A stretch of DNA of 5,338 nucleotides from assembly GCA_015492355.1 (NCBI GenBank), contig WGFF01000166.1, forward strand, positions 1 through 5,338, read 5' to 3'. The number at the start of each line of letters is the position of its first letter. Positions within the stretch are counted from its first letter, which is position 1. This stretch comes from Deltaproteobacteria bacterium (GTDB lineage: Bacteria; Desulfobacterota; GWC2-55-46; S146-73). The position numbers were made by a program, and so were the translations under genes. The notes beneath the pieces are model-generated. The model ran no database searches. It was not told the DNA's origin and saw only the letters and a program-made list of their open reading frames with translations. Of this stretch, positions 1 through 5,338 are shown in pieces.

Positions 1-565
1 CCCTCTCCCTTACAGTGGAGACCTCTCCATCTTTTTTCATCCTTTCTGAAGGAGAAGCATCATCCCTCTGTTCTTCTTCCTTGACCTCCTCAGCCTTTGT
101 CTCCTTTGTGGCATTCTTCCCCCTGGCTTTAGCTTTTGATTTCTTGGTGGATGCCCTCTTCTTTTGAGTGGTATTCCCCTCTGATATACCCTTTAGAAGT
201 TCTACAAGTGGAGAGATATCCTCTTCTTTGTTATTCTTCTTCCTGATGTTCTCAAGGAGAACCTTTATCATGTCCACTGCCTGTAGTATGGCATCCATTA
301 TCTCTGGTGTTACCACCATCTCGCCCTTCCTGAGCCTGTTGAGCACATCTTCTGTGGCATGGGTCATCTCCACCATCTGCTGGAAACCAAGGAATCCTGC
401 AGCCCCTTTTATGGTATGTACAGACCTGAATATATCGTTAAGAAGATCCACATCCTGGGGCTTCTTTTCGAGCTCTACAAACTTCTGATCGAGTGAATCG
501 AGGGACTCAGAAGCCTCTACGATGAAATCCTGTATTATATCTTCCATTTCAGATGAGACAGACAT
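1..565 (-). CDS. cheA: Chemotaxis histidine kinase CheA, N-terminal part (P1/HPt domain), cut by window edge
   Basis: This is the start of the cytoplasmic kinase that couples receptor arrays to CheY. My translation from ATG at 565 gives 188 residues with no stop before the window edge. Residues 7 to about 115 form the histidine phosphotransfer (P1) domain. The phosphoacceptor is His50 in the signature SVHTIKGAAGFLGF (48-61), preceded by the typical LLNDIFR helix. After residue 130 the protein becomes a Lys/Glu/Ala-rich, low-complexity stretch typical of the P1-P2 linker. P2, dimerisation, ATPase and CheW-like domains are expected beyond the left edge and are not seen. The start at 565 is preferred over the in-frame ATG at 547 because a purine-rich ribosome binding site (AGGAGAAGGG, 582-573) ends 7 nt upstream of it. 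The gene starts 30 bp after cheZ, so the two are probably co-transcribed. Other HPt hybrid proteins share this fold, but the che context makes CheA by far the likeliest. Confidence 0.95.
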   Translation of the reverse strand, partial: MSVSSEMEDIIQDFIVEASESLDSLDQKFVELEKKPQDVDLLNDIFRSVHTIKGAAGFLGFQQMVEMTHATEDVLNRLRKGEMVVTPEIMDAILQAVDMIKVLLENIRKKNNKEEDISPLVELLKGISEGNTTQKKRASTKKSKAKARGKNATKETKAEEVKEEEQRDDASPSERMKKDGEVSTVRER

Positions 566-572
566 AGTAAAA

Positions 573-582
573 CCCTTCTCCT
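573..582 (-). promoter_or_regulatory. Ribosome binding site of cheA
   Basis: AGGAGAAGGG lies in the 30-bp cheZ-cheA gap and ends 7 nt before the ATG at 565. It supports that start rather than the internal ATG at 547. Confidence 0.7.
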
Positions 583-595
583 GTGAGTATTTTTG

Positions 596-1198
596 TTATC
601 TAACACCGAGATCCTTGAGTATCTTGTCCACCACATCCTGATTGAGTGTAACCGATGAAGGTGTATCCTTCAGTTCCTTTAGCATCATATCCTTTTGCGG
701 ATCGTTTCTATCTACCTGAAGCCCAAAGGTAAGGGCAAGTTCAAGAAGCCTCTTTTCTATATCCGCAAGTGTGCTCATCACCTTTTTAAGCTTCTGCCCC
801 GATAGGTCATGGAAAGATAGATTCGTAAGTATCTCCATCAGCTCATCCTTCATCCTCGAATTTATGCTCCCTATCACATTTATGAGCCCTATACCTTCGT
901 CAGAATTTCTAATGGCTGAATCCTGGAGCCATTCTGTAAGTACCTTCAAGAGGGACTGCACCTTTTCCTGGTCTCGCATCAGACCTTCGAGTATGGACAT
1001 TATCCTGTTTGCAGCCTGCTCGAGATCTCCTGTTACTGTTGAAAGATCGTTGGATGCCTGAGGGAATCTTTCAGAGCTCAACTTTACTGTGGACTCTATA
1101 TCCTCCATTCCCTTTCTCGTCTTGTCCACGTACATTGCAAGCTGTGACAGCTCATTCTTCAGATTGGATACCATTTGTTTCCAGTTTACATCGTTCAT
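596..1198 (-). CDS. cheZ: CheY-P phosphatase CheZ
   Basis: A 200 aa cytoplasmic, almost wholly helical protein, slightly shorter than the 214 aa E. coli CheZ. The family signature is clear. The segment SFHDLSGQKLKKVM (128-141) matches the E. coli QDFQDLTGQVIKRM region and carries the catalytic Asp/Gln pair as D131 and Q135; in E. coli the Gln positions the attacking water on CheY-P and the Asp contacts the CheY active-site Lys. The last 15 residues, NQDVVDKILKDLGVR, match the C-terminal helix (QDQVDDLLDSLGF in E. coli) that tethers CheZ to CheY-P. Residues 10-160 fit the long helical hairpin that dimerises into a four-helix bundle. A good ribosome binding site (AAGGAG, 1210-1205) lies 6 nt before the ATG. 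It sits 37 bp after cheY, its expected substrate, and 30 bp before cheA. N- and C-terminal motifs are intact and nothing looks truncated. Confidence 0.93.
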   Translation of the reverse strand: MNDVNWKQMVSNLKNELSQLAMYVDKTRKGMEDIESTVKLSSERFPQASNDLSTVTGDLEQAANRIMSILEGLMRDQEKVQSLLKVLTEWLQDSAIRNSDEGIGLINVIGSINSRMKDELMEILTNLSFHDLSGQKLKKVMSTLADIEKRLLELALTFGLQVDRNDPQKDMMLKELKDTPSSVTLNQDVVDKILKDLGVR

Positions 1199-1235
1199 AG
1201 TTGACTCCTTTGGTAGTTTTTGATTTTAAGGCTGT

Positions 1236-1628
1236 TTATCCTGCTTTTAACTTCTCTATGATGGCATCGATCTTCTCTTTGAGTGTTGCTGCAGTGAAGG
1301 GTTTTACCACATAGTTGTTCACACCAGCCTTCACAGCGGTGATGACCTTTTCCTTTTCAGCCTCCGCAGTAACCATCAAAACAGGTAGATCCTTGAGTTT
1401 AGGGTCCTTTCTTATTGCATTGAGGAGCTCGATACCTGGCATGTTGGGCATGTTCCAATCTGTGATGACAAAGTCAAAGTCACCTGACTTGAGTTTTTCG
1501 AAGGCTGTTGTACCATCATCTGCCTCTTCTACATTATTGTACCCGAGCTCCCTTAAGAGGTTTTTAACTATCCTTCTCATGGTAGAAAAATCATCCACCA
1601 CGAGTATCTTCATATCCTGACCAAGCAT
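1236..1628 (-). CDS. cheY: Chemotaxis response regulator CheY (canonical)
   Basis: A 130 aa single receiver domain that carries phosphate from CheA to the flagellar switch protein FliM. It resembles enterobacterial CheY closely along its whole length, including near-identical blocks such as VVDDFSTMRRIV, DWNMPNM and YVVKPFTAATL. With the start chosen here all key residues take the E. coli numbers: acidic pocket D12/D13, phosphoacceptor D57, switch residues T87 and Y106, and K109. The FliM/CheZ-binding face (alpha4-beta5-alpha5) is well kept. A longer reading frame begins at TTG 1634, but GGAGG (1640-1636) lies only 1 nt from that TTG and 7 nt from ATG 1628, so 1628 is the start. A third candidate, ATG 1613, would cut strand beta1. 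It is preceded by a 77-bp gap with a possible sigma-28-like promoter and followed 37 bp later by cheZ. Confidence 0.97.
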   Translation of the reverse strand: MLGQDMKILVVDDFSTMRRIVKNLLRELGYNNVEEADDGTTAFEKLKSGDFDFVITDWNMPNMPGIELLNAIRKDPKLKDLPVLMVTAEAEKEKVITAVKAGVNNYVVKPFTAATLKEKIDAIIEKLKAG

Positions 1629-1635
1629 ACGCAAG

Positions 1636-1641
1636 CCTCCT
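1636..1641 (-). promoter_or_regulatory. Ribosome binding site that fixes the cheY start
   Basis: AGGAGG read on the minus strand. It is 7 nt from ATG 1628 but only 1 nt from the in-frame TTG 1634, so translation should begin at 1628. Confidence 0.8.
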
Positions 1642-1669
1642 TTTTCTTCAACATAGGATAATCAGAAAT

Positions 1670-1686
1670 CTCTCATATAAAGAGAG
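1670..1686 (-). other. Small hairpin in the cheY leader
   Basis: CTCTC and GAGAG form a perfect 5-bp stem around a 7-nt A/T loop in the gap between the two receiver genes. There is no T-tract after it on the minus strand, so it is not a convincing terminator. If the sigma-28-like promoter at 1695-1722 is real, this hairpin would sit at the very 5' end of that transcript, where it could protect the RNA. A 5-bp stem can also arise by chance. Confidence 0.25.
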
Positions 1687-1694
1687 TTACATTC

Positions 1695-1722
1695 CTATCG
1701 GTTACTCAGAGTAGTTTCTCTA
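1695..1722 (-). promoter_or_regulatory. Possible sigma-28 (FliA) promoter for cheY-cheZ-cheA
   Basis: On the minus strand, TAGAGAAA (1722-1715) is followed after 12 nt by ACCGATAG (1702-1695). The sigma-28 consensus is TAAAGTTT, 11 nt, GCCGATAA. The -10 keeps the CCGATA core; the -35 is weak (TAGAG for TAAAG) and lies inside the end of the upstream receiver gene. The expected start would be near 1688, about 60 nt before the cheY ATG. The 12-nt spacing equals that of the stronger promoter at 4870-4897. Confidence 0.3.
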
Positions 1723-2068
1723 TCTCGTAGAGGAGTCTCTTTGGTGTTATGGGTTTTACCAGAAAACTTGTAACACCTGCCTTCAAGCTTATCTCCTTGT
1801 CCTCCTCACCAGCCTCTGTAGTAACCATTATTATCGGAATCTCCTTGTATGCCTCATTATCCCTGATGTTTCTAACAAGTTCTATACCGTCCATCTGTGG
1901 CATGTTGAGGTCTGTGATAATGAGGTCCACAGGATTTGTGGCTATCTTCTCAAGTGCCTCGATGCCGTTCGAGGCGCATAATATTCTGTAGCCACGTTCA
2001 CGTACTATGTAGGAAAGTAGCTTCCTCGTGGTTCCACAATCATCAACAATGAGTATCTGTTTCTCCAT
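1706..2068 (-). CDS. Second CheY-like single-domain response regulator, divergent
   Basis: A 120 aa receiver domain without an output domain. The phosphorylation site is complete: acidic residues D9/D10, phosphoacceptor D53 in TDLNMPQMDG, T83 and K105. It differs from the CheY downstream where partners bind: Phe102 replaces the switch Tyr106, and the end of the domain reads FLVKPITPKRL instead of YVVKPFTAATL. It is therefore unlikely to be a simple duplicate and may not bind FliM or CheZ in the same way. It could be a phosphate sink or could act on another chemotaxis partner; this is inference. A longer frame starts at TTG 2083, but that TTG has no ribosome binding site, whereas GAGGTG (2081-2076) sits 7 nt before ATG 2068. 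It follows cheR by 11 bp, implying coupled translation, and is separated from the canonical cheY by 77 bp. Confidence 0.93.
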   Translation of the reverse strand: MEKQILIVDDCGTTRKLLSYIVRERGYRILCASNGIEALEKIATNPVDLIITDLNMPQMDGIELVRNIRDNEAYKEIPIIMVTTEAGEEDKEISLKAGVTSFLVKPITPKRLLYEIEKLL

Positions 2069-2075
2069 AGCCCAA

Positions 2076-2081
2076 CACCTC
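2076..2081 (-). promoter_or_regulatory. Ribosome binding site overlapping the cheR stop codon
   Basis: GAGGTG overlaps the TGA stop of cheR and ends 7 nt before ATG 2068. It fixes the start of the divergent cheY-like gene and suggests translation passes from cheR to it. Confidence 0.65.
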
Positions 2082-2937
2082 AAACCTTTTGATAGACAAC
2101 TGAACGTTCAAAACTTACTGGCTTGAAGAGCCTCGTAATATTGTGTAGTGTCTCTGAAAAGCCGAGTATCAAATATCCTCCCTCAACAAGACTGTCATAG
2201 AGATGATTCAAGACCTTCCTCTTGGACTGATCATTGAAGTAGATGAGTACATTTCTGCAAAAAATTATATCCATGTTCTGTACGGTCCTGGTCTCAAGGG
2301 GATCCATTAGATTGATCCTCCTGTACCTTACCAGTTGTCTTACCCTCTGATTAACAACATAGCAATCACCGCTGTTTGAAAAATACCTCGATATGTATCT
2401 TTCCGGTGTATTGCGAAGCGAATATTTTTCGTACACCCCTCTTATGGCTGACTTAAGTACCTTCTCACTTATGTCACTTCCCAGTATCTCTACCTTCCAG
2501 CCTTTCTCAGCTATATCATCCTCAAGGAGTATCATGGCGATGGTAAAAGGCTCCTCCCCTGTAGAACATGCTGCACTCCATATATTTATCTCCTTTTTGC
2601 TCAGCTTTTGCTTGTACTCCATAACGCTCGGTACGATACCCTTTCTGAATGCCTCGAGCTGTGGAAGGTCTCTAAAAAAGCTCGTCTCGTTCGTAACTAT
2701 AGATTCAATGAGATTTAAGAATTCCACCTCCCTTTCAGGGTCATAAAGAAGGAAGTAATAATAATCTTCAAAGGATTTAAGATTCCTTCCTTCCAGCCTC
2801 CTCAAAAGTCTATTCTCGAGAAGATACTTTTTGACGTCTGTAAAGTAAATACCACATCTTTTATGTATAAGGTCTCTTAAGAGATGGAACGTTTCGTCAG
2901 AGAGCCTGGGTTTTGATCTGTCCTCAACTATAAACAT
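2080..2937 (-). CDS. cheR: Chemoreceptor glutamate methyltransferase CheR
   Basis: A 285 aa soluble enzyme that uses S-adenosylmethionine to methylate glutamates of chemoreceptors during adaptation. Residues 10-75 are the helical CheR N-domain. NETSFFRD (83-90) is the family motif that includes the active-site arginine. The SAM fold follows: SAACSTGEEP (121-130) is the nucleotide-binding motif, D155 in ILGSDIS contacts SAM, CRNVLIYF (227-234) is the central catalytic-domain strand, and GGYLILGFSE (253-262) is the closing strand. The insert around 180-205 matches the beta-subdomain that contacts receptors. Length is normal for a stand-alone CheR (286 aa in E. coli), with no TPR or fused CheB domain. 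The ATG overlaps the last 10 bp of the HEAT gene, and an AGAGG ribosome binding site 7 nt upstream lies inside that gene, so translation is likely coupled. No cheB is visible. Confidence 0.97.
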   Translation of the reverse strand: MFIVEDRSKPRLSDETFHLLRDLIHKRCGIYFTDVKKYLLENRLLRRLEGRNLKSFEDYYYFLLYDPEREVEFLNLIESIVTNETSFFRDLPQLEAFRKGIVPSVMEYKQKLSKKEINIWSAACSTGEEPFTIAMILLEDDIAEKGWKVEILGSDISEKVLKSAIRGVYEKYSLRNTPERYISRYFSNSGDCYVVNQRVRQLVRYRRINLMDPLETRTVQNMDIIFCRNVLIYFNDQSKRKVLNHLYDSLVEGGYLILGFSETLHNITRLFKPVSFERSVVYQKV

Positions 2938-4853
2938 CGTATAGCCTCTATAGCGCTGGTTACAGCACCCCTCACAGTTGGATTGGGATGTTTACACAGT
3001 TTTTTGAGTACATCTATTGCCTTTGTGGAGCCGAATTCCTCCAGTGCCTTGGCACATACAACCTTCACAGGTGGCTCATCCTTGCTGAGGAGATCGAGTA
3101 TCACATCCTCTGCATCCATGGCGCGCATCTCTGCAAGAACCCTCACCGCATGATACCTCACCCACAGATTCTTATCCCTGAGGAGTTCCTTGAGGGTTTC
3201 TTTGATCTTTTCGTTCGCAAAACCTGCATTCAGCGATTTAAGTATGGAAAGCCTTACCTCATCGTCTTCGTCCCTGAGTCCCTGTGCGAGCACATCCATC
3301 ACCTCTGGTATGGCTATAGCTGTAAGGGCTCTGTAAGCCTCTTTCCTTACACGGGGATTTCTGTCAGTAGTTACCTTCCTGAGATGTTCTACTGTTTTTT
3401 CATCCCTGCGAAGACCGAGCCCAGTACATGCCAGTTCCCTTAACTCATCGTTACCATCTGAAAGGAGTTGAACGAATCCCTCTGTTACAGACTCATCAGG
3501 TATGGTGGAAAGGGCAAAAACAATACCTTCCTTTACGTCCCTGTATTTTTCTACCCTGAGGGCTTCAAAGAGGCTCTCTATAGCATCTCTACCAGCCACC
3601 CCAGCAAGGGCTCTGGCAGCAATCTTTCTTACATGCCCATCTTTTGATTTAAGGGATTTAAAAAGTATCTCTACCGAGTCTTTTGAACCTATAGCCTCAA
3701 TGCATTTAAGTATCTCTCTTATCTCTTCCTTCCCCAGGGAAGCGAGTAACTCCCCGAACAGGGGCAGTATCTCACTTGTGCCTATACGTGCAAGCGCCCT
3801 TACAATTATCCTAAAACTCCTGCTACCCTTTTTGAGCTCATCTATCAATTCCTCTGGCAAAGGTCCTTCTCCCACAATCGATGCAAGGTTGCTACTGAAG
3901 AACTCCTCTGTGTCCTCATCTAAATCATCCGGTAACGTATTAAGAAAGTTTATTACATCTCTTATTGCCCTCCTTTCCCCAAGAAGTGCGAATCCCCTTA
4001 TGGCATTCTTTTTATTCAGCCAGTCGTTATCCTGTATGGATAGCGAAAAGAACTTAAAGAATATATCCCTTGATGCATCACTCAGCCTGTATCCTGGATA
4101 GAAGCTCAGGGTCTTATCGAGTATATCCACCACACCCTTTATGGGAACAAAGGCATCCTTTTTTATGATATCTTCGAGTTTTGATAGTACAGATGGCGCA
4201 TCCTTTGGTGATACGATCTTTCCGATGGCATCTATGGCAGCCTCTCTTACAACACCTGATTCCATTTCTACTATTGTGAGTAGAGGTTCAAGTGCCCTTA
4301 TATCACCGAGATAGCCAAGCCCCTCGACAGTAGAAAACCTTACCCACTCCTCCCTGTCATGGAGTGCTTCCTTCAGGGCTTTAAGCGCACCATCCACCTT
4401 TGTCTTTCCGAGGCACAGTGCCACCGAAGCCCTTACATTAGGATTGTGATGAGTTATAAGGGGTAGAAGGGCATTCCCTGCCTTCTTCGCATCGAAATGA
4501 GACAGTATATCCACAGCATGTTTTACCACATCATCATTGCCATCCCCCAGAAGGGGTATAATCACGTCAATGGCTTCTATGCCTATCTGTTCGAGTATCT
4601 CTATCGAGAGATTCCTGATGACCACATCCCTCTCCCTCAAAAGGGGTGCCACAGCCTCTGCAACCGGTTTACCTCCTATGGATACAAGGGCATTTACCGA
4701 AGCCTCCCTCACACCAGGATTTGCATCGTACAGCATCTTTATAAGATGAGGAACATAGGCTTCGTCCTTACTCTCCTCTATAGCCTCGCAGGCAAGCCTC
4801 CTCTTGTAGGGATCACCATCCCTCAAATTGCTCAAGATAGATTTCTCCTCCAT
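2928..4853 (-). CDS. HEAT-repeat protein of the chemotaxis operon, function unknown
   Basis: A 641 aa soluble protein (645 aa if started at ATG 4865) with no signal peptide or membrane segment. It is built from HEAT/PBS-lyase-type helical repeats. In 645-aa numbering the inner-helix motif VRxxA or a variant recurs near 52, 82, 113, 144, 175 and 206, and again near 412, 444, 475, 506, 537, 569, 600 and 631, i.e. every 30-32 residues. Between about 230 and 400 the repeats are degenerate and include an acidic loop, DDLDEDTEE (313-321). HEAT arrays are protein-binding scaffolds; no catalytic motif is seen, and a phycobilin-lyase role is not expected here. ATG 4853 is preferred because GGGGGA lies 4 nt upstream and because the promoter at 4870-4897 would start RNA near 4863, downstream of ATG 4865. 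The 10-bp overlap with cheR and the position behind fliA point to a chemotaxis or flagellar adaptor, which is inference. Confidence 0.9.
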   Translation of the reverse strand: MEEKSILSNLRDGDPYKRRLACEAIEESKDEAYVPHLIKMLYDANPGVREASVNALVSIGGKPVAEAVAPLLRERDVVIRNLSIEILEQIGIEAIDVIIPLLGDGNDDVVKHAVDILSHFDAKKAGNALLPLITHHNPNVRASVALCLGKTKVDGALKALKEALHDREEWVRFSTVEGLGYLGDIRALEPLLTIVEMESGVVREAAIDAIGKIVSPKDAPSVLSKLEDIIKKDAFVPIKGVVDILDKTLSFYPGYRLSDASRDIFFKFFSLSIQDNDWLNKKNAIRGFALLGERRAIRDVINFLNTLPDDLDEDTEEFFSSNLASIVGEGPLPEELIDELKKGSRSFRIIVRALARIGTSEILPLFGELLASLGKEEIREILKCIEAIGSKDSVEILFKSLKSKDGHVRKIAARALAGVAGRDAIESLFEALRVEKYRDVKEGIVFALSTIPDESVTEGFVQLLSDGNDELRELACTGLGLRRDEKTVEHLRKVTTDRNPRVRKEAYRALTAIAIPEVMDVLAQGLRDEDDEVRLSILKSLNAGFANEKIKETLKELLRDKNLWVRYHAVRVLAEMRAMDAEDVILDLLSKDEPPVKVVCAKALEEFGSTKAIDVLKKLCKHPNPTVRGAVTSAIEAIRCL

Positions 4854-4857
4854 ACTA

Positions 4858-4863
4858 TCCCCC
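4858..4863 (-). promoter_or_regulatory. Probable ribosome binding site of the HEAT gene
   Basis: GGGGGA ends 4 nt before ATG 4853. Nothing resembling a ribosome binding site precedes the alternative ATG at 4865, where the upstream bases are the A/T-rich end of the promoter -10. This favours the shorter protein. Confidence 0.5.
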
Positions 4864-4869
4864 ATTTAT

Positions 4870-4897
4870 TTATCGGGCTAAAGATGCTATTACTTTA
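4870..4897 (-). promoter_or_regulatory. Sigma-28 (FliA) promoter of the HEAT-cheR-cheY-cheZ-cheA operon
   Basis: On the minus strand, TAAAGTAA (4897-4890) is followed by 12 nt and CCCGATAA (4877-4870). Against the sigma-28 consensus (TAAAGTTT, 11 nt, GCCGATAA) the -35 matches 6 of 8 and the -10 matches 7 of 8, with a spacer one base longer. It lies in the only sizeable intergenic gap of the window, directly ahead of the che operon and behind a fliA gene. Transcription would begin near 4863, giving a very short leader for ATG 4853. Confidence 0.7.
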
Positions 4898-4963
4898 GGT
4901 CTTCTTTGATGGGAGATAAACCCTCAGGATAAGCCATCCCTTGCTTTCTGTCGGTGGTATTGA

Positions 4964-5019
4964 TAGAGTGGCTCATTGATTGATCCATGGCAGGGTGTAT
5001 ACTTCACAAAACCACTCCA
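4964..5019. repeat. Imperfect inverted repeat in the fliA-HEAT intergenic region
   Basis: The arms 4964-4973 and 5010-5019 can pair over 10 positions in minus-strand RNA (TGGAGTGGTT with AGCCACTCTA), eight Watson-Crick and two G-U, around a 36-nt loop. There is no following T-tract, so it is not a standard terminator. It could be a folded element in read-through RNA from fliA, or chance. The remaining intergenic sequence (4898-4963 and 5020-5036) shows no ORF or RNA family I recognise. Confidence 0.25.
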
Positions 5020-5036
5020 GTCGAGGCACAGCCATC

Positions 5037-5338
5037 TCAATCCTCTACGTACTTTCTAAGGCGTGCCTTGAGGCGATGCATGGTCTGGCTGTGGAGCTGG
5101 CATACCCTTGACTCTGTAATATCAAGCACCTTACCTATCTCTTTGAGGGTGAGCTCATCGTAATAGTAGAGCGATATTATCAGCTTTTCCTTCTCTGGCA
5201 GGGTCTCAACCGCACTGGCTATACGTTTTTTGAGTTCCTGTAGTTTTGCAAAAGCCATGGGATCCTTACCCTGCGGGTCTTCTATACATTCGAGTATGTC
5301 CATACCATCATCGCCATCCATACCCATATCCTCAAGAT
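5037..5338 (-). CDS. fliA: Flagellar sigma factor FliA (sigma-28), C-terminal part, cut by window edge
   Basis: The last 99 residues of a sigma-70-family factor; the true start lies beyond the right edge and the reading frame is open through 5338, so the ATG at 5327 is internal. Residues 46-93 of the visible part are sigma region 4, which binds the -35 element: LPEKEKLIISLYYYDELT leads into the helix-turn-helix LKEIGKVLDITESRVCQLHS. The LYYYDELTLKEIG and SRVCQLHSQ wording is characteristic of the FliA/SigD/WhiG group rather than RpoD, RpoH or RpoS. Residues 1-30 are an acidic linker between regions 3 and 4 (MDGDDGMDILECIEDPQG). FliA directs core RNA polymerase to late flagellar and chemotaxis genes, consistent with the sigma-28-type promoter 140 bp downstream. 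No terminator is obvious after the TGA, so some read-through into the che operon is possible. A FliA-group paralogue cannot be fully excluded without the N-terminus. Confidence 0.92.
   Translation of the reverse strand, partial: LEDMGMDGDDGMDILECIEDPQGKDPMAFAKLQELKKRIASAVETLPEKEKLIISLYYYDELTLKEIGKVLDITESRVCQLHSQTMHRLKARLRKYVED

Noticed and set aside
1629..1634. TTG start for cheY two codons upstream of the ATG
   Set aside because: The ribosome binding site would be 1 nt from the TTG. ATG 1628 has 7 nt spacing and restores D57/K109 numbering.
1819..1846. Another sigma-28-like -10 (TCCGATAA on the minus strand) inside the divergent cheY-like gene
   Set aside because: It encodes the conserved strand IPIIM and has no TAAA-type -35 at a suitable distance, so it is coincidence.
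2069..2083. TTG start for the divergent cheY-like gene, overlapping the cheR end
   Set aside because: No ribosome binding site precedes it, and the extra residues (MRCWA) are not part of a receiver domain. ATG 2068 has a good site 7 nt upstream.
3502..4101. A 199-codon open frame on the plus strand
   Set aside because: It is antisense to the HEAT gene and has a low-complexity Ser/Leu-rich translation. The minus-strand frame has regular repeat motifs and is clearly the coding one. The same applies to the plus-strand open frames at 168-488, 771-1061, 1315-1620, 1749-1991, 2393-2746, 2988-3443 and 4497-4898.
2928..4865. Phycobilisome (PBS) lyase
   Set aside because: The repeats are of the type named after PBS lyase, but a chemotaxis operon with no phycobilisome genes makes this chemistry implausible. 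The repeat is used generally as a binding scaffold.
4866..5036. Cyclic-di-GMP (GEMM) riboswitch in the fliA-HEAT gap
   Set aside because: The conserved GEMM core sequences are absent, and the sigma-28 promoter lies after this stretch, so the main operon RNA would not contain it.
1..5338. CRISPR arrays, insertion sequences, tRNA or rRNA genes
   Set aside because: The window is almost fully covered by continuous coding frames on one strand. No direct repeats with spacers, transposase motifs or RNA gene signatures were seen.

Overview
The window is one tightly packed motility and chemotaxis block, with every supported gene on the minus strand. In transcription order (right to left) it holds the C-terminal part of the flagellar sigma factor FliA (sigma-28), a 641-645 aa all-helical HEAT-repeat protein, the chemoreceptor methyltransferase CheR, a divergent stand-alone CheY-like receiver, a canonical CheY, the CheY-P phosphatase CheZ, and the N-terminal 188 codons of the histidine kinase CheA, which runs off the left edge.

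Organism: a flagellated bacterium. GC is moderate (mid-40s by eye) and the genes use ATA (Ile) and AGG/AGA (Arg) very often. FliA next to one mixed che operon with a real CheZ, plus a large HEAT protein between fliA and cheR, does not look like an enteric layout. A deep-branching or Desulfobacterota/Nitrospirota-like genome is my best guess. This is an inference from codon flavour and gene order only.

Layout: positions 5037-5338 hold the fliA 3' end. Positions 4866-5036 (171 bp) are intergenic; they contain a strong sigma-28-type promoter (4870-4897) and a long imperfect inverted repeat. Positions 2928-4865 hold the HEAT gene, which overlaps cheR (2080-2937) by 10 bp. The cheY-like gene (1706-2068) follows 11 bp after cheR, with its ribosome binding site covering the cheR stop. 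A 77-bp gap (1629-1705) with a weaker sigma-28-like promoter and a small hairpin precedes cheY (1236-1628). Gaps of 37 and 30 bp separate cheY, cheZ (596-1198) and cheA (1-565). No cheB, cheW or receptor gene is in view; they may lie past the left edge.

How it works together: CheA autophosphorylates and passes phosphate to CheY, CheY-P acts on the flagellar switch, CheZ removes the phosphate, and CheR methylates receptors for adaptation. FliA would transcribe the operon through the promoter just downstream of its own gene. The HEAT protein is the least understood part: its position and coupling to cheR suggest a chemotaxis or flagellar scaffold or adaptor, but nothing in its sequence gives a biochemical activity.
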